The notes: generated from the letters alone by a model not told the origin. Positions 41,178 through 50,775 are shown, counted from the stretch's first letter. The stretch is 64,000 bases of DNA from Streptantibioticus silvisoli (GCF_027947535.2 NZ_JAAGKO020000002.1:229378-293377); one strand, 5' to 3'. Program-made: numbers and translations.

Positions 41178-44100
41178 TCAGTGGGGCAGCTTCGCGCACC
41201 AGGACGCGCTGCTCTGCGGGTCCCCGCAGATGGCCACCTGCGTGTTGACCCCTCCGTCGTCGGCGACCCGGCGGATCTCCACCTCTTTGTCCTCGGGGTA
41301 CTGCAGGTTGCCGTCGGAGTAGTTGATCCGACCGCTGATGCCCAGGTACGACCTGTCCTCGCTGTCCTTCCCCGGCTGCCCGATCGCCGTGATCTCGCGC
41401 CACTCGGTGCCGGCGGAGACGGGAAGGGTCGCGCCGGACGCCAGGTAGGAGGCCGCCGTGATGGCGACCTGTGCCGCGTCGTAGGACAGTGCCGCGTGTC
41501 CGTCGGACGAACCCGGATTCGGGTGCTCGAAGGGGAAGAGGCCCTGGAGCGTGTTCGCGTAGCGATCCGCGGCAGTGGAAGCGGACTGCCTGCCCGGGGA
41601 CTTCCCGCCGCTCCCGGTCGAGATCGAGGCGAAGGATACGTAGTAATAGGCCGGGTAACCGAGGTCTTTCCCGTCGGCCGCCACGAACCGGCTCACGTCG
41701 TCGCCGCCGACCACGACCACTTTACTGTTGCACTGTCGGGCCCCGTCCATGAAGGACCGGAAGTCCGGATCACCCCGGCCGGCGAAGAACACGTACTCCT
41801 TCGTGTCGCCGCAGGTGCTCATGCCCGCTTCCCGTGCGGAGAAGTCCAGCCCCTTCCCGCCACTGGGGGTGTAGGCGATTTTCGAGGTCTTCCCGAACTT
41901 CAGATCGCGGAACTGCGCTTCCGCGTCATCTGCCAGGTTCTTGCTGTAGGTGTCGGCCCGGTCGTTCGAGTAGAATATCTTCACTTTGTAGCCGGCCGGA
42001 CCGGCCGGCCCGCCCTTGTTTTCGCCCTTCGTTTTCCCGCTCGCCGCGCTGCCCGTCCTATCCTTCGCTGTGTCCGCTGCGCTGCTCGTGCTGGCGTTCG
42101 CCCTGTTGTTCGTTTCCCCGGCCGAGGGCAGCAGGCTCTTGACGAAATTCGCCACCAGGGCGGCTTCCCGGATGTTGCGTGGGGAGACCTGGAAGTACAG
42201 TTTGCTGAGTGACGTGAGATCGTCCGCGGACAGGGTCGACGCGATCATCGGAATTCCCGAGTGGGTCAGTTCCTTGATGGTCCTCTCCGTGTTGCTGCTG
42301 CTCATGTCCAGCCCGACCACGGCGGCCACGCTCTTGTCCCGGCGCTCCTCGTCGGCGATCTTCTGCGCCGCCCGTACTCCGTCGCTCATGTCGGGACCGG
42401 CGTTGGCGAGCAGTATGCGCACGATCGGATCGGAGTCGGCGGATTTTCCCTCCTGCTGCTGCTGCGCCACCGCGAGGCCCTCGAGTGACTCCCGGTCGGC
42501 CGTCAGGCTGGCGGAGGTGTGGTCGGCCGAGGTCAGGGCCCACAGGGGTATCAGGGTGATGTACGGCCGGTCCGGGAAGTCGCGGTGCAGTTGGACGGCG
42601 CGCTGGTTCTGCTTTTCCACCGTGTTTTCCACCGACGTGGTGTCGGGGTCCGACGGATCGAAGAGATTGTGCCCGCTGGTGGTGACGCCGACGCACGTCC
42701 AGCGGGAGGCCACGGACGACCTGAGCCTGACGAGGTCCGGCTCGCGCGTCTGGCAGTGCTCCTGCAAGTACCGCCGGTGGTGACAGGCGGGAACGGCTGT
42801 CACCCCGCCCACCAGGAGCACGATGAGGCCGGTGTGGGTGACCCGGGACATCCACCTGCCCGGGCGCAGGGTCCGGCGCCGTGCTGACAGTTCGTCCATC
42901 TTGCGGATGGACGGCCATCTGGTCCTGTCCCCTGATTCCGGAAGGGTGAGGGGAAGGTACCAGGCGGTGTCCCGGCGGGCCCGGCGGTCCCTGAGCAGTT
43001 GCCCCTGCCACACTTCGTAGGCGTGCAGGGAGTTCGATGGCGGATACTTCGTCCGATTCTTGGCGTCAGGGGTTCCGTGCGGAGGGATCTCCGTTCCGGC
43101 GGTGATCATCAGCAGCGGGTCGAATTGACCCGTCTGGTTTCGCACCACGTTGATCAGTTCGAGAAGACGGAATCCGCCGTTCGTCGACGTGATGTTGTCC
43201 AGCAGAACCACCGGATATGTTCTCCGCCGGGGCTTCCCGCACTCCAGGGGCCGAATCTTGTACGCCGCGCGAAGATCTTCGAGAAAAGCATTGACGAGGA
43301 GCCGGGTGGCGTACTCCGGCGCCTCGTTCCCCAGTTCCTCCTTGGTGAGCCGCAGGGCGAAGTGGGAGAATTTCCCGGACAGTTCCGGTGCGAGGTGGGG
43401 CTGGTGCATGAACCACCAGTACTTCTGGGAGAGAAATTTCGATCTTCCTTGTGTCCTGGCCCAGAAGAGCAGGAACACGACGATTTGGCCCAGCAGGAGG
43501 AGCGCCTTCAGCGGGATCGACTCCACCGCTTTGGACCCGTTGGCCCATCCGCTGAGGATGTCCTTGGTCTTCTCATCCGCTCCGTTGCGGAAGAAGTTCG
43601 CCACGGCGGTGAGGGTGGGGGACTGCGTGACGTTGTACTTCCGTATTTCCGCCAGTACCTTTCGCTCCCGACGGGCCCCCGATATTTCTGGATGATCCAC
43701 TGTCATGAGCCAGTGGACGAGCTTGAACCGGGTGAACTTCAGCTTGGGGTTCTTGGTCCTGGTGTCCTGGGTGAACGCGGCTTCGATTTGGGAGAGGACT
43801 TCTCCGACGCCCTTGATCGTCGAAGAAGACCAGACATCCGACTCCTTTTCCACGTTCTTCATGTTCTTCAGGAACACGTGCGCACTCTGGATGGATTTCG
43901 GCTTCGCCCTCTCCAACTTCTCCTGGACGGGTTTGAGTGCTTCGCGGCCCCTCGCGTGGTGGATCAGGCACACCATCGGCAGGCCCTTGCGTGCGGAACG
44001 CTCACTCCGGGGGTAGCTTTCCCCCCATCGGTGAGTTGCCGGGTTGAAGGACCTGGGATTGTCCCGGAAGGACGGGCGTTTGCAGAGGGCCTCTATGAGC

Positions 44101-44264
44101 TGCAGGAATTCCCGGGCTCCTTCGAAGTGTTCCAGTGAAGGAGGTCGGGGCGGGGTTGGGGGTGGTGGGATTCTGTGAAGCCTTTCCTTCGGGAGGCTTC
44201 TGGAGGCTTGGGTGCGCTGGAGGACAGTGCGGACTCGGCGGCGTCGTCCCCTGGAGTCGGTCAT
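41178..44264 (-). CDS. Predicted membrane receptor: degenerate NTPase-like domain fused to LivK-like binding domain
   Basis: About 1028 residues from ATG 44264. Residues ~40-350 resemble the NTPase-like part of Streptomyces proteins annotated as substrate-binding fusions. The expected Walker A position reads CLIHHARGREAL (~100-110) and lacks the GK[ST] core; a Walker-B-like VVLLDNITS lies near 352. Hydrophobic segments ALLLLGQIVVFLLFW (~254) and TGLIVLLVGGVTAVPAC (~478) are likely membrane helices. The C-terminal ~500 residues form a type-1 periplasmic-binding-protein domain (ILLANAGPDMSDGVRAAQKI, VAAVVGLDMSSSN, GIPMIASTLSADDL). GC is lower than in flanking genes. An alternative ATG at 44396 has a better Shine-Dalgarno (GGAGG) but the added 44 codons look non-coding. 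Ligand and output unknown. Confidence 0.7.
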   Translation of the reverse strand: MTDSRGRRRRVRTVLQRTQASRSLPKERLHRIPPPPTPPRPPSLEHFEGAREFLQLIEALCKRPSFRDNPRSFNPATHRWGESYPRSERSARKGLPMVCLIHHARGREALKPVQEKLERAKPKSIQSAHVFLKNMKNVEKESDVWSSSTIKGVGEVLSQIEAAFTQDTRTKNPKLKFTRFKLVHWLMTVDHPEISGARRERKVLAEIRKYNVTQSPTLTAVANFFRNGADEKTKDILSGWANGSKAVESIPLKALLLLGQIVVFLLFWARTQGRSKFLSQKYWWFMHQPHLAPELSGKFSHFALRLTKEELGNEAPEYATRLLVNAFLEDLRAAYKIRPLECGKPRRRTYPVVLLDNITSTNGGFRLLELINVVRNQTGQFDPLLMITAGTEIPPHGTPDAKNRTKYPPSNSLHAYEVWQGQLLRDRRARRDTAWYLPLTLPESGDRTRWPSIRKMDELSARRRTLRPGRWMSRVTHTGLIVLLVGGVTAVPACHHRRYLQEHCQTREPDLVRLRSSVASRWTCVGVTTSGHNLFDPSDPDTTSVENTVEKQNQRAVQLHRDFPDRPYITLIPLWALTSADHTSASLTADRESLEGLAVAQQQQEGKSADSDPIVRILLANAGPDMSDGVRAAQKIADEERRDKSVAAVVGLDMSSSNTERTIKELTHSGIPMIASTLSADDLTSLSKLYFQVSPRNIREAALVANFVKSLLPSAGETNNRANASTSSAADTAKDRTGSAASGKTKGENKGGPAGPAGYKVKIFYSNDRADTYSKNLADDAEAQFRDLKFGKTSKIAYTPSGGKGLDFSAREAGMSTCGDTKEYVFFAGRGDPDFRSFMDGARQCNSKVVVVGGDDVSRFVAADGKDLGYPAYYYVSFASISTGSGGKSPGRQSASTAADRYANTLQGLFPFEHPNPGSSDGHAALSYDAAQVAITAASYLASGATLPVSAGTEWREITAIGQPGKDSEDRSYLGISGRINYSDGNLQYPEDKEVEIRRVADDGGVNTQVAICGDPQSSASWCAKLPH

Positions 44265-45016
44265 GGGCGTCACTGTCCCAGCGGAGGGACGGCCTGCCAA
44301 GACTTCGATTTTCGCTTGGCCAGAAAGAAGCTGCGCGGGAAGGCGGGCGAGCTCTTGGATGCCTCGGTGGGCGGGCGCAAGTATTGCGTGAAGCATCTTG
44401 CGCAATTCCTCCCCCGTGCATATGCCTTTCGCTCGATCCGGCCGTACGGTACGTCGGCCACAGGTGTCCTGACGTACCGTTGCCGAATCCGAGGCCGCGC
44501 CCCCGGCGGGCCGCGCCGCGTCTTCGCTCCTCCGTCGTCAGGGACGGCGTGGCATCCCGCCCTCGTCCCCGCCGCCGTGCGGCGGGGACGGCTCTCGCGC
44601 CGTGTGAGGGCATTGACAGGGGAATTCGCGACAGGTTGGGGGTCGACTTCCGGCCGACGGCTGGCCGATTACCGCTCCGGTGAGTGACAACGGCATGTCA
44701 GGGTGGCCGTACGACCGCCTGTTGCCGGGTATCTCCGTCCTGTCGGGGAGGGGTGGCGGGAGAGAAATATGCGAGCAGCAATTGACATGCCTGACGCGTG
44801 TCGCAAGACTTCTCCCGTGGACGACCGGTGAAGATCGTTGACTTCTTCGGGAGTCGTGAATTCCGGAAAGAATCAGGCATTCCGCTTTTCCGGTTGCCCG
44901 GCTCGTGGCCAGCCTTTTCCGCGGCGCCGCGTGCGCCCGGTCGTTCCGCAGTGGTCGGACGCAGCGTTTTCGTGCGTGACCACCGTGCCCGCTCTCCCTT
45001 CTTCGAATGAGGTCGC
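44265..45016. other. Long AT-richer intergenic region
   Basis: 752 bases without a convincing gene. It contains an inverted repeat ACGGTACGTC (44446-44455) / GACGTACCGT (44471-44480) upstream of the receptor gene, a GGAGG at about 44409-44413 before possible alternative starts of that gene, and a TTGACA at 44782-44787 with AAGACT 17 bases on, a weak promoter candidate for the secreted protein at 45017. Confidence 0.4.
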
Positions 45017-45535
45017 ATGCGCACGAAAATATCCGCCTGTCTGCTCGCTGTGACGGCGTCGGTCTCCCTCGCACTGTTCGGCGCCCCGGTCGCCCAGGCC
45101 GCCTCGCCCGCCGCGTCGCAGTCCGTGGCCGGTGCCGCGGTCGTCACCGTCCCGGCCGGTCAGCGCAGCGCGACCTTGACCGTGGGCGGGACGACCGTGA
45201 CCGTCGTCAAGCCGGCGCACCCCTCCGTCGCCGTGTTGACGTGCACCGTGGCCCCGGGCAATCCGTTCCACGGCACCGCCGGGGTGTCGAGCACGGTGTG
45301 GGCCCACTGCAACAGCAACGCGGCCAGCCTCTCGTTCGGCACGGCCCTGTACTACGACGGTGCGAGCGCCGCCCAGAACAACGCGCAGGTGACCAACTGC
45401 ACGAACTGCTACGTGACGGTGACGGCCCCCTACCAGGCCGGGCAGTGGAAGGCCGGCGCCATCCTCGGGTACTTCGACAGCACGGGCAACGGGGAGTTCA
45501 CCGCCGAGGCGTACAGCGCGACGGTGACCCTGTAG
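45017..45535 (+). CDS. Small secreted protein, Cys-containing
   Basis: A 172-residue protein with a clear Sec signal peptide: MRTKISACLLAVTASVSLAL, cleavage probably after AQA near residue 28. The mature chain is Val/Thr/Ala-rich with alternating strands (SATLTVGGTTVTVVKP) and four cysteines in TCTV, AHCN and NCTNC, so probably two disulfides. NPFHGTAGVSSTVWAHC and AGAILGYFDSTGNGEF have no match I recognise. Start chosen for ATG after GAGG. A weak TTGACA promoter lies about 230 bases upstream. It lies in the low-GC accessory block and faces another small secreted protein on the opposite strand. Function unknown. Confidence 0.75.
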   Translation: MRTKISACLLAVTASVSLALFGAPVAQAASPAASQSVAGAAVVTVPAGQRSATLTVGGTTVTVVKPAHPSVAVLTCTVAPGNPFHGTAGVSSTVWAHCNSNAASLSFGTALYYDGASAAQNNAQVTNCTNCYVTVTAPYQAGQWKAGAILGYFDSTGNGEFTAEAYSATVTL

Positions 45536-45720
45536 GGACGTGCCTGCCCGGCGGGCGAAGGGTGCCGGTGGCCGGACGGTGAGGGCCCCAGGGGCGACGG
45601 TGACGCGTCGTCAGGACGGGCGGCCGGGTGGCCCGCTCACACCCGCCCGCCCCACCCGGCGCCCGGGCCCCGCAGACCCGCCGCGGGGGCGACCGGCCCG
45701 CCGCCCCCGCCGCGTGCCCC

Positions 45721-46149
45721 TCAGTGGTCGTTGAGGAAATAGTGCGAGGTGCCGTCGTGTCCCGCGTCCGGGCCCAGCCAGATCTCGACGAGGATCTCCA
45801 CGCCCTCCGGGAGGTCGTACACCCCGCCGTTCGAGGCGCTGTAGCCGGTGCAGGAGGCGAATCCGCCCGAGGCGGTGATGATGTAGCGGGCGTGGTAGAG
45901 GCCGTCGGTGCCTTCGGAGAAGACCTCCGCCCTGGGGGCGTACCCGTCGGCCGCCGTGTCGCAGAGCGAGACGGTGTCGCCGTGCTCCTCGACGTAGACC
46001 GTGCCGCCGTGGGCGGCGTCCGACGTGGTCCAGGTGTGGTCCCAGCTGCCCTGGGGAGGTGCCGGGGCGGCCGACGCCGGCGACGCGGTGGCGAGTACCC
46101 CGCCGGCGAGGAGAACAGCGGCGGCCAGGGCCGCGATCCTGGTACGCAT
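45721..46149 (-). CDS. Small secreted protein
   Basis: A 142-residue protein. ATG 46149 follows AGGAAGG at eight bases, giving a signal peptide MRTRIAALAAAVLLAGGVL with cleavage near ASAAPA. The mature protein of ~110 residues is acidic and strand-rich (GTVYVEEHGDTVSLCDTA, GVEILVEIWLGPDAG) with two cysteines likely paired. No catalytic motif. The end TSHYFLNDH is unusual for a secreted enzyme. An upstream in-frame start at 46197 would precede the ribosome-binding site and is rejected. Convergent with the other secreted gene; function unknown. Confidence 0.75.
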   Translation of the reverse strand: MRTRIAALAAAVLLAGGVLATASPASAAPAPPQGSWDHTWTTSDAAHGGTVYVEEHGDTVSLCDTAADGYAPRAEVFSEGTDGLYHARYIITASGGFASCTGYSASNGGVYDLPEGVEILVEIWLGPDAGHDGTSHYFLNDH

Positions 46150-46407
46150 CGTGTGGACCTTCCTGCTCGCCCGGACCGTCCGGGCGAGGCTCCGCACAGA
46201 TGACGTCGGCGGGGGCCGTTGTGTGACTGCCGGCGCCGGGAGAGTCGGGAACGGGTCCCGGTGCTCCCCGCCGGTGACGCCGGAAGCCGAAAACCGCCCC
46301 CCTCAGGGGAACTTCGCGGTGTGGCGTCGAGGCGGCATACCGGACCGGTGGTCGGGGCGGTTACCCTCGGTCCGGCGATCAACGCCGGACCAGGAGGCGG
46401 TGGGCCC

Positions 46408-49400
46408 ATGCGGGACGGTCGGCGCAGCAGTACGTTCACCCGGCTGCTGCGGCACGGGTTCACCGACCCCTCGGGGGCGGAGGCGCTCCTCGACGTGCCG
46501 GAGCTGTCGTCGGTGCGGACCGACCCCGTCCTGCTCGACGCGCTCGGCGTCACCGCCGACCCCGACCTGGCACTGCGGTCGCTGGTGCGGCTGGTCCAGA
46601 GCCAGGACGACGCCGACCGGCACACGTTGCTCGACACCCTGATCACCGCCAAACCGCTGCGCGACCGACTGCTCGGCGTCCTGGGCGCCTCCGAGGCGCT
46701 CGGCGAACACCTGTCGCGGCAGCCGCACGACTGGCACGCGCTGGTCACCTACGACTCCAGCGACCTGCACCCCGGCGTCGGCGACTTCGAGGCCGCGCTG
46801 CGCAAGGGCATGACGCACGCCCGCCCGGCCGCCCCCGGCACCATCACCCCGCAGAACGCGCTGCGCGTCGCGTACCGGCGCTGCCTGCTGGCCATCGCCG
46901 CCCGCGACGTCTGCGGCACCAGCGACCTGGCCGAGACCGCCGGCGAACTGGCCGACCTGGCCACCGCCACGCTGCGCGCGGCGCTCGCCATCGCCATGCG
47001 GGAGGCACCGGCCGACGCGGCCGCCGGCCGGCTCGCCGTGATCGCCATGGGCAAGACCGGCGGCCACGAACTCAACTACGTCTCCGACGTCGACGTCATC
47101 TTCGTCGCCGCCGCCCCCGAGGGCGTCGATGAGGGCGCGGCCGTGCAGGCCGCCACCCGGCTCGCCGCCCGCATGATGCGGGTCTGCTCGGAGACCACCG
47201 CCGAGGGCCGCATCTGGGAGGTCGACGCCAACCTGCGCCCCGAGGGCAAGAACGGGCCGCTGGTGCGCACCCTGGCCAGCCACGTCGCGTACTACCGGCG
47301 CTGGGCCAAGACCTGGGAGTTCCAGGCGCTGCTGAAGGCCCGCCCGGTGGCCGGCGACGACGAACTCGGCCACGCCTACCTCGACGCGCTCGCCCCGATG
47401 GTCTGGCAGGCCGCCGACCGGGAGAACTTCGTCACCGACGTGCAGGAGATGCGCCGCCGCGTCGTCGACAACATCCCCGCCGCCCAGGTGGAACGCGAAC
47501 TCAAACTCGGCCCCGGCGGCCTGCGCGACGTCGAGTTCGCCGTCCAGCTGCTCCAGCTGGTGCACGGCCGCACCGACCCGGCGCTGCGCAGCCGCACCAC
47601 GCTCACCGCCTTGACCCAGCTCGCCGAGGGCGGCTACGTCGGCCGGGCCGACGCCGCCGCGCTGGACGCCGCGTACCGCTTCCTGCGCTCGATGGAACAC
47701 CGCATACAGCTGTACAAGCTGCGCCGCACCCACCTGGTGCCGGAGGAGGAGGCCGACCTGCGGCGGCTGGGCCGCTCGCTCGGGCTGCGCGCCGAGCCCG
47801 TCGCCGAACTCAACCGGGAGTGGCGCCGGCACGCCAAGGAGGTCCGGCGGCTGCACGAGAAGATCTTCTACCGGCCGCTGCTCGACGCGTTCGCCCAACT
47901 GGAGCCCGGCGAGACCCGGTTGAGTCCGAACGCCGCCCGGCAGCGGCTGGAGGCGCTCGGCTACCTCGACCCGGCCGCCGCGCTGCGCCACCTGGAGGCG
48001 CTGGCGTCCGGGGTGAGCCGCAAGGCCGCGATCCAGCGCACCCTGCTGCCGGTGCTGCTCGGCTGGTTCGCCGACTCGGCCGACCCCGACGCCGGGCTGC
48101 TGAACTTCCGCAAGGTCTCCGACGCGCTGGGCCGCACCCCGTGGTACCTGCGGCTGCTGCGCGACGAGGGCGCCGCCGCCGTCAACCTCGCCCGCGTGCT
48201 GTCGGCCGGCCGGTTCGCCCCCGACCTGCTGATGCGCGCCCCCGAGGCGGTCGCGCTGCTCGGCGACGCCGAGGGCCTGCGCCCGCACGGGTACGCCGCG
48301 CTGGCCCAGGAGGTGCACGCCGCGGTCAGCCGGGCCGGCAACGCGGAGACCGCCGTCACGGTGGTGCGCGGGGTGCGCCGCCGGGAGCTGTTCCGCACCG
48401 CGGCCGCCGACCTCACCGGTGCGCTGGGGACCGGGGACGACGCCGGTGCGGCGGTCGACGTGGTCGGCGCCGCGCTCAGCGACCTGACCCGGGCCACCAT
48501 CGGCGGCGCGCTCCAGGCCGCGGTGGAGACGGTCGGCACCGGGGAGCCGCCGCTGACCCGGATCGCGGTGATCGGCATGGGCCGGTTCGGCGGCCGGGAG
48601 ATGGGGTACGGCTCGGACGTCGACGTGCTGTTCGTGCACGAGCCGCTGGAGGGCGCCGACGAGACCGCGGCGGCCCGCGCCGCGCTCAAGGTCGCCGACG
48701 AGACCCGCCGGCTGCTCCAGATCCCCACCTCCGACCCGCCGCTGCTGATCGACGCCGACCTGCGCCCGGAGGGCAAGTCGGGGCCGCTGGCGCGCAGTCT
48801 CGCCTCGTACGCCGCGTACTACCGCCGCTGGTCGCTGGTGTGGGAGAGCCAGGCGCTGCTGCGGGCCGCGCCGGCCGCCGGTGACGCCGGGCTGACCGAG
48901 CGGTTCCTCGCGCTGGCCGATCCGCTGCGGTACCCGCGCGGCGGCCCGTCGGAGGAGGCGGTGGTGGAGATCCGCCGGCTGAAGGCCCGGATGGAGACCG
49001 AGCGGCTGCCGCGCGGCGCCGATCCGACGACGCACACCAAGCTGGGCCGCGGCGGGCTGTCCGACGTGGAGTGGACGGTCCAGCTGCTCCAGATGCGGCA
49101 CGGCGCCGAACATGGGAGCCTGCGCACTCCGCACACCCGCACCGCGCTGGCCGCTCTGCGTGACGCCGGCCTGGCCGACGCCGAGGACACCGCGGTGCTC
49201 GACGACGCCTGGGTCCTGGCCACCCGGGTGCGCAACGCGGTCATGCTGGTCCGCGGCCGCTCCGGCGACACCTTCCCCAGCGACGGCCGCGAACTGGCCG
49301 CCGTCGGGCGCTACCTCGGCTACGGCCCCGGCCACGCGGGCGACCTCGTCGACGACTACCGCCGCATCACCCGCCGGGCCCGCGGCGTGGTCGAGCGGCT

Positions 49401-49422
49401 GTTCTACGAGTACGAGGACTGA
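46408..49422 (+). CDS. glnE: Bifunctional glutamine synthetase adenylyltransferase/adenylyl-removing enzyme
   Basis: A 1004-residue enzyme with two nucleotidyltransferase halves. The N-terminal adenylyl-removing domain has GKTGGHELNYVSDVDVIFV (~214-233), and the C-terminal adenylyl-transferase domain GRFGGREMGYGSDVDVLFV (~724-742). Each is followed by DANLRPEGKNGPLVR or DADLRPEGKSGPLAR. GPGGLRDVEFAVQLLQLVHG and GRGGLSDVEWTVQLLQMRHG are the paired helical motifs. It modifies GS in response to nitrogen supply. The start at 46408 follows AGGAGG at 10 bases. It is separated from glnA2 by the low-GC insertion-like block. Confidence 0.96.
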   Translation: MRDGRRSSTFTRLLRHGFTDPSGAEALLDVPELSSVRTDPVLLDALGVTADPDLALRSLVRLVQSQDDADRHTLLDTLITAKPLRDRLLGVLGASEALGEHLSRQPHDWHALVTYDSSDLHPGVGDFEAALRKGMTHARPAAPGTITPQNALRVAYRRCLLAIAARDVCGTSDLAETAGELADLATATLRAALAIAMREAPADAAAGRLAVIAMGKTGGHELNYVSDVDVIFVAAAPEGVDEGAAVQAATRLAARMMRVCSETTAEGRIWEVDANLRPEGKNGPLVRTLASHVAYYRRWAKTWEFQALLKARPVAGDDELGHAYLDALAPMVWQAADRENFVTDVQEMRRRVVDNIPAAQVERELKLGPGGLRDVEFAVQLLQLVHGRTDPALRSRTTLTALTQLAEGGYVGRADAAALDAAYRFLRSMEHRIQLYKLRRTHLVPEEEADLRRLGRSLGLRAEPVAELNREWRRHAKEVRRLHEKIFYRPLLDAFAQLEPGETRLSPNAARQRLEALGYLDPAAALRHLEALASGVSRKAAIQRTLLPVLLGWFADSADPDAGLLNFRKVSDALGRTPWYLRLLRDEGAAAVNLARVLSAGRFAPDLLMRAPEAVALLGDAEGLRPHGYAALAQEVHAAVSRAGNAETAVTVVRGVRRRELFRTAAADLTGALGTGDDAGAAVDVVGAALSDLTRATIGGALQAAVETVGTGEPPLTRIAVIGMGRFGGREMGYGSDVDVLFVHEPLEGADETAAARAALKVADETRRLLQIPTSDPPLLIDADLRPEGKSGPLARSLASYAAYYRRWSLVWESQALLRAAPAAGDAGLTERFLALADPLRYPRGGPSEEAVVEIRRLKARMETERLPRGADPTTHTKLGRGGLSDVEWTVQLLQMRHGAEHGSLRTPHTRTALAALRDAGLADAEDTAVLDDAWVLATRVRNAVMLVRGRSGDTFPSDGRELAAVGRYLGYGPGHAGDLVDDYRRITRRARGVVERLFYEYED

Positions 49423-49511
49423 GCGCGGGGACGTAACGGCGCCGAGGACGCCCGGAAGACGGTCCGGCCCCGGAGGACGTCTGCCGCCGAAGGCCCCACG
49501 ATTCCCCGGCG

Positions 49512-49620
49512 GCCCGCAGACGTGACGTGGCGTGAACGGAGGCGGCCCGCGGACGTGACGTGAACGGGTGCCGCCCGCAGACGTGACGTTAACGCGGTTC
49601 CGCCCGCGGAAGTGACGCGC
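49512..49620. repeat. Four imperfect 28-33 bp tandem repeats
   Basis: Units start GCCCGCAGACGTGACGT at 49512, 49545, 49573 and 49602, with small differences. They lie between the convergent glnE and PAP2 genes, where they could act in termination. Non-coding. Confidence 0.75.
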
Positions 49621-49702
49621 CCGGAGCCCGTTCCCCGCCTGACGTGCGGCCGTCGTCCGGCTCGGACGTGACGCGTCCGTGGCCCGTTCCGGCGTGGGGT
49701 GC

Positions 49703-50614
49703 TTACGCCGATTTCTTGCTGGACGCCTTCGTGGCGACCGGTGTGGCGACCGGTGTCGACGGCACGAGGCGTGGCAGGCGGTAGGTGAGGCGGCCGTAGA
49801 CCAGGAAGGACACGCCGAGGCCGACCGCCAGGCAGACCACGCCGCCGACCGCGTCGAGCCAGAAGTGGTTGGCGGTCGAGATGATCACCAGCAGGGTGAC
49901 GGCCGGGTAGAGCAGGCCGAGCACCTTGACCCAGACGTGCTTGGCGAGCATGGCCATGGTCAGACCGCACCACAGGGACCAGCCGATGTGCATCGAGGGC
50001 ATCGCGGCGAACTGGTTGGAGACGTGCGACAGGTTGCCCGAGGCCATCGATCCCCAGGTGTGGTGCACGGTGACCGTGTCGACGAAGTCGCCGCCGCGCA
50101 TCAGCCGGGGCGGCGCCAGCGGGAAGAAGTAGAAGCCGACCAGGGCGAACGCGGTGGTGGTGAAGATGGTCAGCCGCGCGGAGGCGTACCGCCCCGGATG
50201 CTTGCGGAACAGCCACACCAGCACGCCTATGGTCATGATGAAGTGCAGCGTGGCGTAGTAGTAGTTCATCCCGACGATCAGCCATGTCACCGAGTTCATG
50301 ACGTGGTTGATGTGGTCCTCGACGTTGATACCGAGGGTCGACTCCAGCCGCCAGATCTGGTCGGCGTGGTGCATCGCGGCGGCCTCCTGCTCGGGGACCG
50401 CGTTGCGCACCAGGGAGTAGATCCAGTAACTGACGCCGATCAGCAGGACTTCGAACCACAGGCGCGGCCTGCGTGGCCGGCGGATCCAGCCGACGACGGT
50501 GTGCCCGCCCGGCGCCCGGCGTTCCTGCGGCCCGGTTCCATCGCTGTCGATGGAACCGGAGGAACGCGGAGGGGCGGGAGTGCGGCCTTCCGTGGTTTTC
50601 GTCGGTTCCCCCAT
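49703..50614 (-). CDS. PAP2-family membrane phosphatase / phosphatidylinositol-type synthase relative
   Basis: A 303-residue protein with about six transmembrane helices. The acid-phosphatase-like catalytic motifs are VSNQFAAMPSMHIGWSLW (motif 2, His near 213) and IISTANHFWLDAVGGVV (motif 3, His near 257, Asp near 261). This arrangement belongs to the PAP2_3/Aur1-like branch, which includes inositolphosphotransferases and lipid phosphatases. N-terminal ~45 residues are polar and disordered; C-terminal ~25 residues are Thr/Ala/Lys-rich. In actinomycetes such proteins act on envelope lipids; exact substrate unknown. Monocistronic, convergent with glnE. Confidence 0.9.
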   Translation of the reverse strand: MGEPTKTTEGRTPAPPRSSGSIDSDGTGPQERRAPGGHTVVGWIRRPRRPRLWFEVLLIGVSYWIYSLVRNAVPEQEAAAMHHADQIWRLESTLGINVEDHINHVMNSVTWLIVGMNYYYATLHFIMTIGVLVWLFRKHPGRYASARLTIFTTTAFALVGFYFFPLAPPRLMRGGDFVDTVTVHHTWGSMASGNLSHVSNQFAAMPSMHIGWSLWCGLTMAMLAKHVWVKVLGLLYPAVTLLVIISTANHFWLDAVGGVVCLAVGLGVSFLVYGRLTYRLPRLVPSTPVATPVATKASSKKSA

Positions 50615-50750
50615 AGGTCGATAGTCTGCCAGACGGCCCCGTACCGCCGATCATCCCCTGGTTGGTTCCAGGTCATCTCGTAGCCGCCCGCCGGCCCCAC
50701 GGGCCGCACCCCACCCCATGGACAAGCCGTTGTGGGGACCTCGGAAGTTG

Positions 50751-50775
50751 CCGGTTGAACTAAAATTTCAACCGG
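50751..50775. promoter_or_regulatory. AT-rich perfect inverted repeat upstream of PAP2 gene
   Basis: Arms CCGGTTGAA and TTCAACCGG around a 7-base AT-rich spacer CTAAAAT, in an unusually AT-rich pocket (50750-50800) of the 470-base gap 50615-51084. It lies 137 bases upstream of the PAP2 start and 310 bases downstream of the GH13 gene. Candidate operator or terminator of the GH13 transcript. Nothing else was recognised in the gap. Confidence 0.45.

Noticed and set aside
44265..44396. Upstream ATG at 44396 for the receptor fusion
   Set aside because: Good GGAGG but the 44 added codons use rare codons (ATA, CTT, TCT) and show no conserved character; kept only as an alternative.
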